Assembly (NCBI GenBank): GCA_947475735.1
Contig: CANJLQ010000016.1
Coordinates: 1-64,000, forward strand
Length of the DNA: 64,000 nt
Source: Caulobacteraceae bacterium
Lineage (GTDB): Bacteria > Pseudomonadota > Alphaproteobacteria > Caulobacterales > Caulobacteraceae
Reading direction: 5' to 3'
Made by a program: the position numbers and the translations under genes
Shown: in pieces, positions 1 through 8,809 of the stretch
Numbering within the stretch: the stretch's first letter is position 1
Layout: each line of letters starts with the position of its first letter
The notes under the pieces: model-generated
Seen by the model: only the letters and a program-made list of their open reading frames with translations
Told to the model about the DNA's origin: nothing
Databases searched by the model: none

Positions 1-82
1 AGACCTCCGCCGTCGCGACGCCCGCCTCCTGCTCACGCAGGATCCCGATGATCTGCTCTTCCGTGAACCGTGATCGCTTCAT
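1..82 (-). CDS. IS3-family transposase OrfA, N-terminal part
   Basis: The minus-strand ATG at 82-80 opens a frame beginning MKRSRFTEEQIIGILREQEAG. This is the classic N-terminus of the helix-turn-helix OrfA protein of IS3-family (IS407-like) elements. OrfA binds the terminal repeats and is normally joined to the DDE domain of OrfB by a programmed frameshift. Only 27 codons are visible because the gene leaves the window at position 1. Whether the element is intact cannot be judged. Confidence 0.85.
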   Translation of the reverse strand, partial: MKRSRFTEEQIIGILREQEAGVATAEV

Positions 83-146
83 TCTGTCCGTCCTTTCAGG
101 GGGCGGACTCTAGCTATTCCTGGAGGAGTTTCAGGGGGTCACGTCA
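1..146 (-). mobile_element. End of an IS3-family insertion sequence
   Basis: The window starts inside an insertion sequence whose first transposase gene runs out of the window on the minus strand. Upstream of that gene, positions 121-146 read like a terminal inverted repeat ending in CA (TG on the transposase strand, with a run of Cs), as expected for IS407-type members of the IS3 family. The element therefore probably ends near 146. The other end and the target duplication lie outside the window, so the exact boundary is inferred. Confidence 0.75.
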
Positions 147-184
147 GGGCTTTCGTTGAGACGACCTTCGGCGGCCCGTCAGCA

Positions 185-601
185 TTGACGGACCCCAATG
201 ACTCCGTGGATCAAGGTGTCGAGCTCCTGCAGTACACGGGCAGCATTGACAGCTCTGTTTGCGGACTGCCGGATCTGTGGCGGAATAGGCCGGGCTGCAC
301 GGTTAGCTTTGTAGCTGACACCGGAGGTCCTCCCGCCTCAGTCACACTGTCGCCATCCGGCGAAGTCGCCGCAGTAAGCGTGAGGTTTGCGCCGGGGTCC
401 ACTGCGCGCGGGGTCGCGGTGGAGACGACGCGCGAGCCTTTGTCGGGCGCTCATTTTTTCCTCGCCGAAACCTTCTGCAGACCCGACGCGAGCCTCATCG
501 CCCGTTGCTCAATTTCCTCGAGTCGTCCTGTAGCGATCCGGCTGGTATTCGATGGATCCGCCGTCGTTGAGCACATAGCTTTCGAACGAGTTGAGCCATG
601 A
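185..601 (+). CDS. Unknown protein, probably 5'-truncated by the IS
   Basis: I do not recognise this protein. The frame starting at a TTG at 185 encodes 138 residues, but it stays open upstream all the way to the IS end at about 146. The simplest reading is that the insertion removed the true start and any signal peptide. What remains looks like a compact beta-rich domain with several cysteines and no membrane segment. It overlaps the next gene by four bases (ATGA at 598-601), so the two were probably co-transcribed and translationally coupled. Whether a shortened product is still made is unknown. Confidence 0.45.
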   Translation: MTDPNDSVDQGVELLQYTGSIDSSVCGLPDLWRNRPGCTVSFVADTGGPPASVTLSPSGEVAAVSVRFAPGSTARGVAVETTREPLSGAHFFLAETFCRPDASLIARCSISSSRPVAIRLVFDGSAVVEHIAFERVEP

Positions 602-1284
602 AAGAACAAACACGTCGCGGTGTTCTGTTTGCGGGCGGGTTGCTCGTAACCCTGGTGGGTTTACGGTCCGAGGCGTTCGGCCAAGCGGCGACCCGCGGCC
701 CCGCCGAGATTGCACAACGGCTGGCGCAATTGCGAGACGATCTGGCGAGCGCCGACCCGAACCTGCGCCTCGCCGCGCTTGAAGTGGCCCTAGTGAGGGG
801 ATCGGCGTCAGAGCAAATCCTGGCCATGGAGTTCGCACTCCGGGGCCGTGACGCCACAATGCGCGACTTGGCATTGCGATTTGGACTGAGCCGAGTTCGA
901 AGCCTCAACATCCTAGCGACCCACAACGACCGTGCCCTGCTAACGACCCTCACCAGAGATCGCTTCTACGAGGACTGGGGCGGCTCGCTGCCGATCCAGA
1001 TTTCCAGCTTCGACCTACAAACAGGCCTATTCCAAGCGATTGGGCAGCATGGCGGTCGCAGAGGTGCGCCAGTTCCCGGTGTTGGCCAAGTTCTTGGCAG
1101 CACCGTCATGGTTGAGGCCAACTTCGGCTTCAACTCCAGCGGCGACACGCAAGCCAACATCAATCTTGGGCTGACACCGACTGGCTATTTGGCGGGCACC
1201 GCCCGTCTTTCTGGGTTCCTCGCCGGCGGCCCCATTCGTGTTGCGGCCCCATTCACAGTCCTTCCACCTACTTCCGGCTCCTGA
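598..1284 (+). CDS. Secreted protein of unknown function
   Basis: The gene encodes 228 residues. The N-terminus has a twin-arginine-like segment (TRRGVLFAGG) followed by a hydrophobic stretch and AFG-Q, consistent with Tat or Sec export. Residues about 35-85 are helical with heptad-like leucines. The C-terminal half is Gly/Asn/Thr-rich and looks like beta strands. No family was recognised. The start ATG overlaps the previous stop by four bases and no clear ribosome-binding site is visible, which suggests translational coupling. GC content looks lower than in the chromosome right of 8.9 kb, fitting the accessory character of this region. Confidence 0.55.
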   Translation: MKEQTRRGVLFAGGLLVTLVGLRSEAFGQAATRGPAEIAQRLAQLRDDLASADPNLRLAALEVALVRGSASEQILAMEFALRGRDATMRDLALRFGLSRVRSLNILATHNDRALLTTLTRDRFYEDWGGSLPIQISSFDLQTGLFQAIGQHGGRRGAPVPGVGQVLGSTVMVEANFGFNSSGDTQANINLGLTPTGYLAGTARLSGFLAGGPIRVAAPFTVLPPTSGS

Positions 1285-2064
1285 GAGGCATTTTCGCCGT
1301 CCGCGTCGATAAGGACCGAGCCAGATGGCACCCTTGGCGGCTCTATCGGACCTGATAAGGGATTGTGCTTGATCGCCGTAGATCAGATGCGCACGCCCGT
1401 GCTCGTCGAATCGCCGGTGCCGCTTCCGCGTCGACATCGTTTCAATCCGGAGCGCAATCGATTAACTGCTGAGTTGAAGAGAGAGGGGCATCGACGACAT
1501 CGAGCGACAACTTCGCATCTGTTGGTCCAGTTTGACGTGAAGACCCTTTAGGCTTCGGGCAAGGGCGGCTTATTGGCGATCGGGGTCCCCGGACTGAAGC
1601 GGCTCTCAGAGCCTTTGCGGCGAGCAAGGAAATTCCCCTCCCGTCGCCCCATGTCTGGCGGGACGCGCTCCATCTAGTCCAGGCACGAGATGCGCTGAAT
1701 ATTGTTCTCACCGCTGGGTTTCAGGGGTCTTAAGGCTCACGAACTCCCCGAAATCGATAGTCTCAAGATCCGGACTGATGTGCAGCAACCGGACCGGCTA
1801 AACGGCCGCGCAGAGCCAAGTTCGTGTATTCACCGGCCCTCTTCTGCGGAACGCCACCGCCCGCTCGTTGCCTACCGGAACTAGGCGACCGTTTCGGTCG
1901 ACTGCTGGTCGGTCCCTCAACGGACTGGTCCGAAGGCGTGACGGGACCGCTTTTCGACCTCGCCGGTCGGACAACTTCAACTCGGTTACCCGCCGTCAGC
2001 AACACTTAGCCGTATTAATTGTTGTCCTCCCTGGCTAGGCTTTCCCGAGGACTGCGGGGGCAGA
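1285..2064. other. 780-bp stretch without an intact gene
   Basis: No convincing full-length gene is visible on either strand. Short open frames occur, but they lack start sites and protein-like composition. The only part with a protein-like look is the broken frame at 1478-1733, listed separately. The rest may be decayed sequence plus the promoter region of the CHASE2 gene that starts at 2065. Confidence 0.5.
1478..1733 (+). pseudogene. Possible frameshifted peptidoglycan-binding-like remnant
   Basis: Two adjacent open stretches in different frames (1478-1540 and 1536-1733) together resemble the end of a peptidoglycan-binding-like helical repeat. The first reads IERQLRICWSSLT and stops. The second carries IGDRGPRTEAALRAFAASK, close to the usual GDxGPxTxAALRxFQ pattern, and then ends at a TAA at 1731. 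There is no start codon with a ribosome-binding site, and joining the halves needs one frameshift. The match rests on a short motif, so this is a weak call. Confidence 0.25.
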
Positions 2065-3453
2065 ATGACGACTCTCCTCAACAAGACGCGAGAGTTGGCG
2101 ATCGCGATCCTGATCGGTCTGATTGGCCTTCTGATCATGTCGCTGATCAAAGGATACACGTTCCTGGGTGACCAAGAATTGGCACTTCAGGATCGCACAT
2201 ATGTCGCGCAGGCGAACACCCGTGCCTCCCGCAACGCGCCCCCTTTCCTTCTCCTCAACCTAAGCCAGAAGGCTCAGTATCAGCTGGGATATCCGCCGGT
2301 GACGCCGCGCGGCCTGCTGTCCAGGCTGTTGACGCTCGCCGCCCAGGGGCAACCAGCAACCATCGTGGTCGATATCGATCTCGGTTGGTCGGGCGATGCT
2401 CAGGGCGAGGCTGAACTGCTCTCAGCACTCGCCAGCATAGCTGCGCGGAACCAACCGGCGGTTCTCCTGGTCCGCGCTCCCTTCAGCCGAACCGATGGGC
2501 CCCCCTTGGACCAGTCCCCGGCGGTAGAGCCGGACGTCATGTCCTCAACACCGTATGATGAGTTGGTTGATCGAGCCACGAACCTGCTCTGGGTGTCAGC
2601 CCTGGCACCTATCGATGGTGACGGCCTCACGCGCCGCTATCGCATCGCACCGCGGGTCTGCCGCGCTGGAGAAAGTCTGACACTGCCTAGCGTTCAGCTT
2701 GCTACCTGCGCCGCATTGTCGGGTCCTGACCGGCTAGCAGAACTTGACAGTGAAGTGGGGCCCGGTCCCCCCTGCTGGCCGGACGGCCTGCCGTCACCCC
2801 CTCCAGTCGCTTCCAGCTTTCAATGCGCCGGCCGGGAATGGCCGCTCGGGCCTCGGCGCACGGAGGCGGACATCGCCTACCGGATGTCCTGGGTGCTGCC
2901 CCGGGGGGAAGCCCGGCCCCAACAGCAAGTCACGGACACCGGCATCCAAGTCGAGGAGCTGGAGATCGTGGATGCCCTCGATCTACTTGAGCATGTCGAA
3001 ACGGCCGACCCAGCGGCGTTGTTTGCTGGTCGAGTCGTGATCATCGGATCGTCCGCGGGTTTCACCGGCGATCAACACCGTACGGCGCTGGGTTCGATGC
3101 CAGGGATGATGGTTATCGCGAACGCGATTCGATCGGGCATTGATGAAGGCCCGTATGTCCGGTCAAACGTTTGGCTCAACATCCTCGCGACGCTCGCGAT
3201 AAGCACAGTGACCTACGTGAGTTGGGCCGGCTTACAGGCGGTGCAGGGCGCGCGTCTGCTTATCGTTAGGGTGGCGGCGGCACCCGCTCTAAACCTCTTT
3301 TGGATATTCTTGTTCACGACGGTGCTCCCGACCAGCCACGTGCTTGAGTTCCTGTTTCCACAGTTCGCTGTGACCTTGTACCTTACGGTACTGGAGGCGA
3401 GGTCTGAAGTCCGATCTCGTGTCCCGCGAAACCCCATTGCGACGAGCAGCTAG
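2065..3453 (+). CDS. CHASE2-domain membrane protein without output domain
   Basis: The 462-residue protein has an N-terminal membrane helix (about residues 12-32) and then a large extracytoplasmic region starting FLGDQELALQDRTY. That region has the layout of a CHASE2 sensor domain, including the conserved VVDIDLGWSG strand near residues 110-120. It ends with two or three membrane helices (about 372-455) and a short basic tail. CHASE2 normally senses something outside the cytoplasm and is fused to a cyclase, kinase or similar output. No such domain is present here. The gene is followed after 10 bp by the FecR-like gene, so the two likely form one transcript. Signal transfer through a partner protein is an inference. 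Confidence 0.75.
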   Translation: MTTLLNKTRELAIAILIGLIGLLIMSLIKGYTFLGDQELALQDRTYVAQANTRASRNAPPFLLLNLSQKAQYQLGYPPVTPRGLLSRLLTLAAQGQPATIVVDIDLGWSGDAQGEAELLSALASIAARNQPAVLLVRAPFSRTDGPPLDQSPAVEPDVMSSTPYDELVDRATNLLWVSALAPIDGDGLTRRYRIAPRVCRAGESLTLPSVQLATCAALSGPDRLAELDSEVGPGPPCWPDGLPSPPPVASSFQCAGREWPLGPRRTEADIAYRMSWVLPRGEARPQQQVTDTGIQVEELEIVDALDLLEHVETADPAALFAGRVVIIGSSAGFTGDQHRTALGSMPGMMVIANAIRSGIDEGPYVRSNVWLNILATLAISTVTYVSWAGLQAVQGARLLIVRVAAAPALNLFWIFLFTTVLPTSHVLEFLFPQFAVTLYLTVLEARSEVRSRVPRNPIATSS

Positions 3454-3463
3454 GAGAGCAGCG

Positions 3464-4327
3464 GTGAAACACCTTGGTGGATGCATCCTGACAGTTCTGC
3501 TTTCGGTCCTCCTGAGCAGCAGCTCGGCGCTTTCACAGGGCGCGGTGCGGGCGGGGAGGATTGCGGAGTTCGATGGCCGATCGAACGAATACGTCGTCCG
3601 GCGTGAGGACCGTGAGGTGCCTGTCACCTACAACATGGCATTGGTCTCGGGGGACCAGGTCGTCGTCCGCGTTCCAAATCGCTGGATGCGGATTTCCTAT
3701 GTCGATGGCAGCGGAGACACCGTAACCGTGACAAACTCGCCGTTCGTGATCGACCGGCAATTGCAGGTCGCTGATCGTCAATCCAACTTCGTTCGTGATC
3801 TCTGGCAAAGGGTGACGAGGGACCGAGACGACGGCCTTGCCACCCATGTGGTCCGGGATCTCAATACGCTGTCCCTCGACACGCCGGGCTTGGCCGACGG
3901 CTCGGCGACAATCGCGGCAGGAGATCGTCATTTCATGCTCGGATGGACTGGAGGCCCGGGGCCCTATCGGGTCGTCGTGCGCAATGCCGTCGGGGAGGTC
4001 TTCATTGAAGAGGGCCAGATCCCCACCCGCCAACTCATCGTCAGTTCACGGCTCATCCGCTTCGCGCCGGGACTTTACACAGTCGAGGTCTCGACAGCGA
4101 CGCAGCAGGTTCGTGGCGGCTTCGAGGCGGTGGCATCTGGAGCGCTCCCGATAGAACCTCTTGCGACGGATGTCGAAGGGGCGGTCGAGGCAGCGGAGAG
4201 GCTAGCCGTACAAGCGGATCGAGCGCACCTGTATGAAGCCTACCTGCAGCTCTATTCAGGTCTGCGCGCAGACTATGGACCGGCACGCGCCTTGGGCGAC
4301 TATCTTGTGGGTGGAGCGCCGAACTGA
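3464..4327 (+). CDS. FecR-like secreted protein
   Basis: I chose the GTG at 3464 because AGGAG sits five to eight bases upstream and the product then begins with a good signal peptide (MKHLGGCILTVLLSVLLSSSSALSQG). A longer frame exists upstream but overlaps the CHASE2 gene. The mature part (287-residue precursor) starts with a FecR-like fold: a ..GRIAEFDG..R..VPVTYNMALVSGDQVVVR.. pattern to about residue 90. A second beta domain of unknown type follows (about 130-230), then a helical tail. No membrane anchor remains after signal cleavage, so the protein should be periplasmic. It probably works with the CHASE2 protein encoded immediately upstream. Confidence 0.65.
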   Translation: MKHLGGCILTVLLSVLLSSSSALSQGAVRAGRIAEFDGRSNEYVVRREDREVPVTYNMALVSGDQVVVRVPNRWMRISYVDGSGDTVTVTNSPFVIDRQLQVADRQSNFVRDLWQRVTRDRDDGLATHVVRDLNTLSLDTPGLADGSATIAAGDRHFMLGWTGGPGPYRVVVRNAVGEVFIEEGQIPTRQLIVSSRLIRFAPGLYTVEVSTATQQVRGGFEAVASGALPIEPLATDVEGAVEAAERLAVQADRAHLYEAYLQLYSGLRADYGPARALGDYLVGGAPN

Positions 4328-4337
4328 CGGACTGTGG

Positions 4338-7121
4338 TCAGCGCGCCGTTTCGCCGACAAGTACGAACGGTGCCCAAGCGAAGGGATGTGCATATTCGGG
4401 ATTGGATGCATCATCGAGTATCGCGAGCGAAGCTTGACGAAGCGCCTCGGCTTTGGTGTCTGCCGTGGCACCGGATAGTCGAGATAGCATGTCGGGAACC
4501 AGGATGGCGGCAACGTCGTCCCTGACGCGCCAGTGCGAGACAAGTAGGGAACGAGCCCCGGCACTGAAGAAACCGCGGACCAGTCCCGAGAGGCCCTGCG
4601 CGCCGGCCGCGCTTGGCGAGGCAGTGTTGCAGGCTGACAGGATGACCCAGTCCGCGTTCAAGGTAAGGCTTGCCGCTTCGGCAGCGGTGAGCAGACCATC
4701 GTCAAGGGCCGGATCGGCGTGCGGCGCCGGCGCAGCGAGTGCCAGCGCCGGCTGGGCGAGGCCAAGGTCCCCGGCCACGAGGCCATGGCTCGCGAAGAGC
4801 AAGACCTGAGCGCGTTCGAGCGCGCCACTTGATTGTAAGCTCCGGAGCCTTGTCTCGGATGCCCGATCCCAGGAATGGATACTGGTCAGGGGCGCGCCAA
4901 GCCCTCTCCGCACCGCCTCCGCCTCGACGGCGGTACCTTGGAGCCTCCCAAGCGTGCGCAAAGCACTCGCGAGAGGCTGATCGCCGCGATAGTAGCTTCG
5001 AAGGGCGCGAGGTCGCCCTCGCTCAGTAGGCGAGGTGCCGGCAAGCGCAGGAACAGAATAGCCATAGCTCGCTCCCGCGAAATCAGGGTCGGCGAAAGCA
5101 ACGAGGCGATCCTGAGTGCTCGCCAGGACCTCGCGGTTGGGCAGGATCTGCCGCAGCGTACGCAGATTGGCGACGGCTGGAAGGATCGTGATCGTCTTCT
5201 CGCGCAGCAGCCACCGGGTCCCGCGCAGCGCAGAGGGGTCGTTGTCGGACGTTGCTCCGCCCAATGGCTGTTCGGTCACCAATAGTCCCGGCGGCAGACT
5301 GACGAGCGCGCCGGAAGGCACGATCAACCAATTCGGCTTTGTCGCGAGCAGGTCCCTGATGTTCGGATCACCGAACAGTCCTAGATAGAGTTCATGGGCA
5401 GCCTGGCGGTCGAATGGCAGGCCGGCCTGGGTGCGAGGCGTGCCATACGCCCCGGGGTCGATTTGGGCGCGCAGCCCGTTCACTCGCTGAGCGATCTGCG
5501 CCCCGGTGAAGCTGGTCCGGGCCCATTCGAAACCGTCCTTCGTGACGGCGAAGACCACCCCGGGATCGTCGTCCTCGGGGATCATGAAGACGACCAGAGC
5601 CTCGTTTTCGTTCAAAAGCCGTCTGTTCGGACCCTGCCGAGACTGGAGAGCGCTTAGTTCAATCGCCTCTGGCTGCTGAAGGCGCCAGTAAATCGGATTG
5701 CTCAGTCTGATTTCGTTCCGGTGTCGGAGCATGTCCGAATACGCTGCCTCGATCCGTGCGATCAGCTCCGGCCTGCGCGAGACACCGGCGGGATCGGCGA
5801 AACTCGCGGCGAACAAGGCGCGGTGATGCCGATACTGATGTTCGGCGACGTGGTAAGACTGGACCGTTGGGCCGACCCCTCTTGCCACAGCCTCAATCCG
5901 GGCACCGTAGCGCGCAAGTGAGTAGCCGGACTCGAACAGCTCGGCGTATTGTACCTTGCTGAAAGCCTCAGCCCTGAGATCTGTCGGCTTGTCGCCCCCC
6001 CGACCACCGCCGGCGACCGACCAGTCACGGAGGGCCTGCACACTTTCCCGCATGCATTGCGTCACCGCGCGCTGGTCGGCGAGGCTAACACGCGCCATCT
6101 CCCGCTCGAACTGGCACCCCGCGCGAAGCAGACTGACTGCATCCGCAGGCTGACCCTGCCGTCGTTTGAAGCTTCCGTATGCGACCTCAGCCTCGCCTGA
6201 ATACCAACTCCCTGCTGAACTGGCGGCGCGTGTCAGTGACACCGCCTCTTCGAGCGCGGCGTCTGCCCCTCGCACATCTCCAAGCGCGTCGCGCACGCGA
6301 CCGAGCGCGATCGCGACCTGGGGGAAGACCTGGGGCGGTGTATTGGGCCGATCGCGCGAGATGCGCGTAGCACGCAACAAGCTCTCCTGGGCGTCCGCGT
6401 ACCTGCCTTGCGCGAACAGATTCGCGCCGACGCCCTCCAGGGACAGAGCGGCGAGGGCAGATGATCGGCCTTCGAGCTGCTCCCGAATCGCGAGCGATTG
6501 GTCGAAAAACGGCTGGGCCTCATCGAACCGCCCCTGCGCCGCGACGAGCTTGCCAAGCCGGAACGCAGTGTTGGCCGCGCTGAGGCTGCCTGGGTTGACG
6601 CGCGTATCGATAGTCAACGCACCCCGGAACATCGTCTCGGCCTGCACCGGCTGGTCGTTCCTTTCGGCCAATATGGCGAGAAAGGACAGGCTTTGCGCTG
6701 TCTCGGCGCTCACGGCCCCATAGTGCCGTTCGTTGATCACCAATGCGCGGTGCCCCAGTTCCTCTGCGCCGTCGAACCATTCCGCGCCCCACAGATAGTA
6801 TGCGAAGACGGCGTAACGCCCTGCGGTCTCGGGATGCAGGGGGCCCCAACTCATCTCGTAGATTCGAATGATTTGCTGGAGTAGTTCCCTTGCCCGAGTC
6901 GGATTCGCGACGTGGATTTCCATAGCTTCGCTCAGCAGCTGGCTTGCACGTTCCCCCTCGGCCGTCGTGGGCGTGTGGAACTGCGCAGGTTGCTCTCGCT
7001 CCTGTTGGGAAGCCTTTACCGGACCAGAGGATCCCGGCAGCACCCAGAGAAGGAGGGCCGAGATCATGACCGCGATGCGCGCGCTAACCGGTTTTGCCGT
7101 GATGATGGTCGAGGCCCCCAA
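4338..7121 (-). CDS. Secreted TPR-CHAT caspase-like protease
   Basis: The protein has two halves. Residues about 50-370 are helical repeats of TPR type. Residues about 600-927 form a CHAT domain (caspase HetF-associated with TPRs), a caspase-like cysteine protease fold. The expected dyad is visible: His in LLFASHGLV (about residue 779) and Cys in VILSACNTAS (about 831). The HPFAWAPFVLVG ending is typical of CHAT proteins. The N-terminus has a hydrophobic export segment (ISALLLWVLPGSSGPVKA), so the protein is probably periplasmic. The start is uncertain: I prefer the TTG at 7121 because GGGAG lies nine bases upstream. A TTG at 7151 and an ATG at 7067 are alternatives. The gene converges with the FecR-like gene, leaving only 10 bp between stops, and is divergent from the TPR gene at 7246. 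Confidence 0.85.
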   Translation of the reverse strand: MGASTIITAKPVSARIAVMISALLLWVLPGSSGPVKASQQEREQPAQFHTPTTAEGERASQLLSEAMEIHVANPTRARELLQQIIRIYEMSWGPLHPETAGRYAVFAYYLWGAEWFDGAEELGHRALVINERHYGAVSAETAQSLSFLAILAERNDQPVQAETMFRGALTIDTRVNPGSLSAANTAFRLGKLVAAQGRFDEAQPFFDQSLAIREQLEGRSSALAALSLEGVGANLFAQGRYADAQESLLRATRISRDRPNTPPQVFPQVAIALGRVRDALGDVRGADAALEEAVSLTRAASSAGSWYSGEAEVAYGSFKRRQGQPADAVSLLRAGCQFEREMARVSLADQRAVTQCMRESVQALRDWSVAGGGRGGDKPTDLRAEAFSKVQYAELFESGYSLARYGARIEAVARGVGPTVQSYHVAEHQYRHHRALFAASFADPAGVSRRPELIARIEAAYSDMLRHRNEIRLSNPIYWRLQQPEAIELSALQSRQGPNRRLLNENEALVVFMIPEDDDPGVVFAVTKDGFEWARTSFTGAQIAQRVNGLRAQIDPGAYGTPRTQAGLPFDRQAAHELYLGLFGDPNIRDLLATKPNWLIVPSGALVSLPPGLLVTEQPLGGATSDNDPSALRGTRWLLREKTITILPAVANLRTLRQILPNREVLASTQDRLVAFADPDFAGASYGYSVPALAGTSPTERGRPRALRSYYRGDQPLASALRTLGRLQGTAVEAEAVRRGLGAPLTSIHSWDRASETRLRSLQSSGALERAQVLLFASHGLVAGDLGLAQPALALAAPAPHADPALDDGLLTAAEAASLTLNADWVILSACNTASPSAAGAQGLSGLVRGFFSAGARSLLVSHWRVRDDVAAILVPDMLSRLSGATADTKAEALRQASLAILDDASNPEYAHPFAWAPFVLVGETAR

Positions 7122-7245
7122 GGTGCAATACTCCCGACTCGGCTTAGACAAACGTCGTTATCAATGCTTGCCTGATCCGGCCCGGATCGGCCAGATGCGG
7201 TTCGCCCCTAACTCGATAAATGACCGCTGAAACGGAGGAATGCAC

Positions 7246-7920
7246 GTGCCGATCCTCAGTCTGGTGTACGCGCTACTATGGCTTCCGATTTCCCCGGCTC
7301 AAGTTAACACAGCCGACGACTCGGCCTGCGTTGATGCGAACGGTCAGGCCCAAATTGATGCCTGCAACCGCGTGATCCGGTCTGCAAGGTGGCGCGGGAG
7401 TGACCTGGCCTGGGCCTATGGCAATCGTGGTGGGGCTTACCTCGGACTGGAGAGGCACGACGAGGCGATTGCCGACTTCGATAGATCGCTCGAACTGAAT
7501 GAAAGTCCCAACGTCCTCGACAATCGTGGCCTGGCACATATCCGCAAGGCTGAGTACCGCGATGCGATCCGGGACTTCAACCGATCCCTCCAAATCCGGC
7601 CGCGAGGCGCTTTCGCTCTCCATCGTCGCGGGATGGCCTATGGACTTCTCGAGGAATACGAGCGGGCAATGACGGACTTGAATGCAGCCTTGCGAATTGA
7701 CGATCGCGATTCCGAGCTGTGGAACAATCGAGGGTTCGTGCTTCTTCGTCTGCGTCGCTACGAAGAGGCGATCCAGGATTTCAGTCAGGCCATTCAGCTC
7801 GCTCCACGCGAGCCCCTCGCCTATGCCAATCGCGGAGAGGCTAAGCTCCAACTCGGCGACATTGCAGGCGCGGACGCCGACTACGCCCGACACCAGCAGC
7901 TTGTCGACAGCCAACGCTAA
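7246..7920 (+). CDS. Small secreted TPR protein
   Basis: A signal peptide (LVYALLWLPISPAQ) is followed by a cysteine-containing segment and about five tandem TPR units of 34 residues, each with the NRG..Y..L..Y.EAI.DF..A/S pattern, running to the C-terminus. TPR arrays bind partner proteins. I chose the GTG at 7246 over the ATG at 7240 because GGAGG at 7234-7238 lies seven bases from the GTG but only one from the ATG. The gene is divergent from the TPR-CHAT gene and shares a roughly 120-bp upstream region with it. A role as a partner or regulator of the CHAT protein is an inference from position and export signals. Confidence 0.75.
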   Translation: MPILSLVYALLWLPISPAQVNTADDSACVDANGQAQIDACNRVIRSARWRGSDLAWAYGNRGGAYLGLERHDEAIADFDRSLELNESPNVLDNRGLAHIRKAEYRDAIRDFNRSLQIRPRGAFALHRRGMAYGLLEEYERAMTDLNAALRIDDRDSELWNNRGFVLLRLRRYEEAIQDFSQAIQLAPREPLAYANRGEAKLQLGDIAGADADYARHQQLVDSQR

Positions 7921-8809
7921 GCTCGGCAAGCAACCGAGGTACAAGAGCGACCGATCCCTCACTCGCAAACCGCATCAGTTGTCGAACACCGCAGGTGCAT
8001 CGGTCGCTTTCAGGGATCTGGTCAAGATTCTGAAAGTTCTCCAGCGTGGCCAACGCGGAAGCCAATCAAGCGCGCCGTAGATCGTTCGGCCCGTTTCGCC
8101 TCCGTCCGAGCCTCCCGGTGTTTTGAGTATTGCTTGGCGTGTTCGAATTCGGCACGCCGCGACTGTTGAAAGATCCCTGGACCCGCGGTGCTCAGCTTCC
8201 ACGCGTTCATCATGTGCCCAGTTTTTCCCGATGGCGGAAGATCAGGCCAAGGAGATTTGGCTGCGGACCGAGAACCGTCGGCGCGTCCTGCCAATAGCGG
8301 GCTTGCCGAACCGCCACTACGAGGCAGAGCCGGACATCAGTGATGCGCCCAAGGGGGGGGGAATGGGGTGATTTTGGTATTCCGCACTCAGCCGCTGGAC
8401 GACGCGTGAGGGTGATTATGCTGAGCTTATTTACAGCGGAGAATTTGCGCCGCTGCTGATTGGCCAGGCTGGGATGAAGCACATAGGCCCACGGTAGCTG
8501 AAAGTCTGGAGTGGGCGGCAATGCTGCAGGGCACGCTGTGGAACCCCGCTGACATCCTCACCGCAATTCAGGACCGCCGATCCAAGGTCGATGGCGATTT
8601 TGCTCACCTTGCCCGATTAGCTGGTCTTGGGGGCTAAAGGACAAAGGTTCGAGCCCGATGCTCAGGAGTAAAATGGGTGCGGTCAGTAGCCGGCGGTCGC
8701 CTGTAGCGGGCGATTTCTGTTTTGCGGCGCGCGGCTAAGTCATTGATCTCATTAGGAGCGGCGTCTGGTCGTTTTGCTCGTATCCTCCTGGAAGATATAA
8801 GCAAGCGCT
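7921..8809. other. Decayed region at the island end, no intact gene
   Basis: About 890 bp without a convincing complete gene. One open stretch at 8425-8637 (plus strand, about 70 codons, ending LARLAGLGG) looks protein-like but has no start with a ribosome-binding site before an internal ATG at 8521. A parallel frame at about 8412-8472 reads GDYAELIYSGEFAPLLIGQAG and then breaks. These look like remnants of one or more older genes. No integrase or recombinase could be recognised. Confidence 0.5.
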
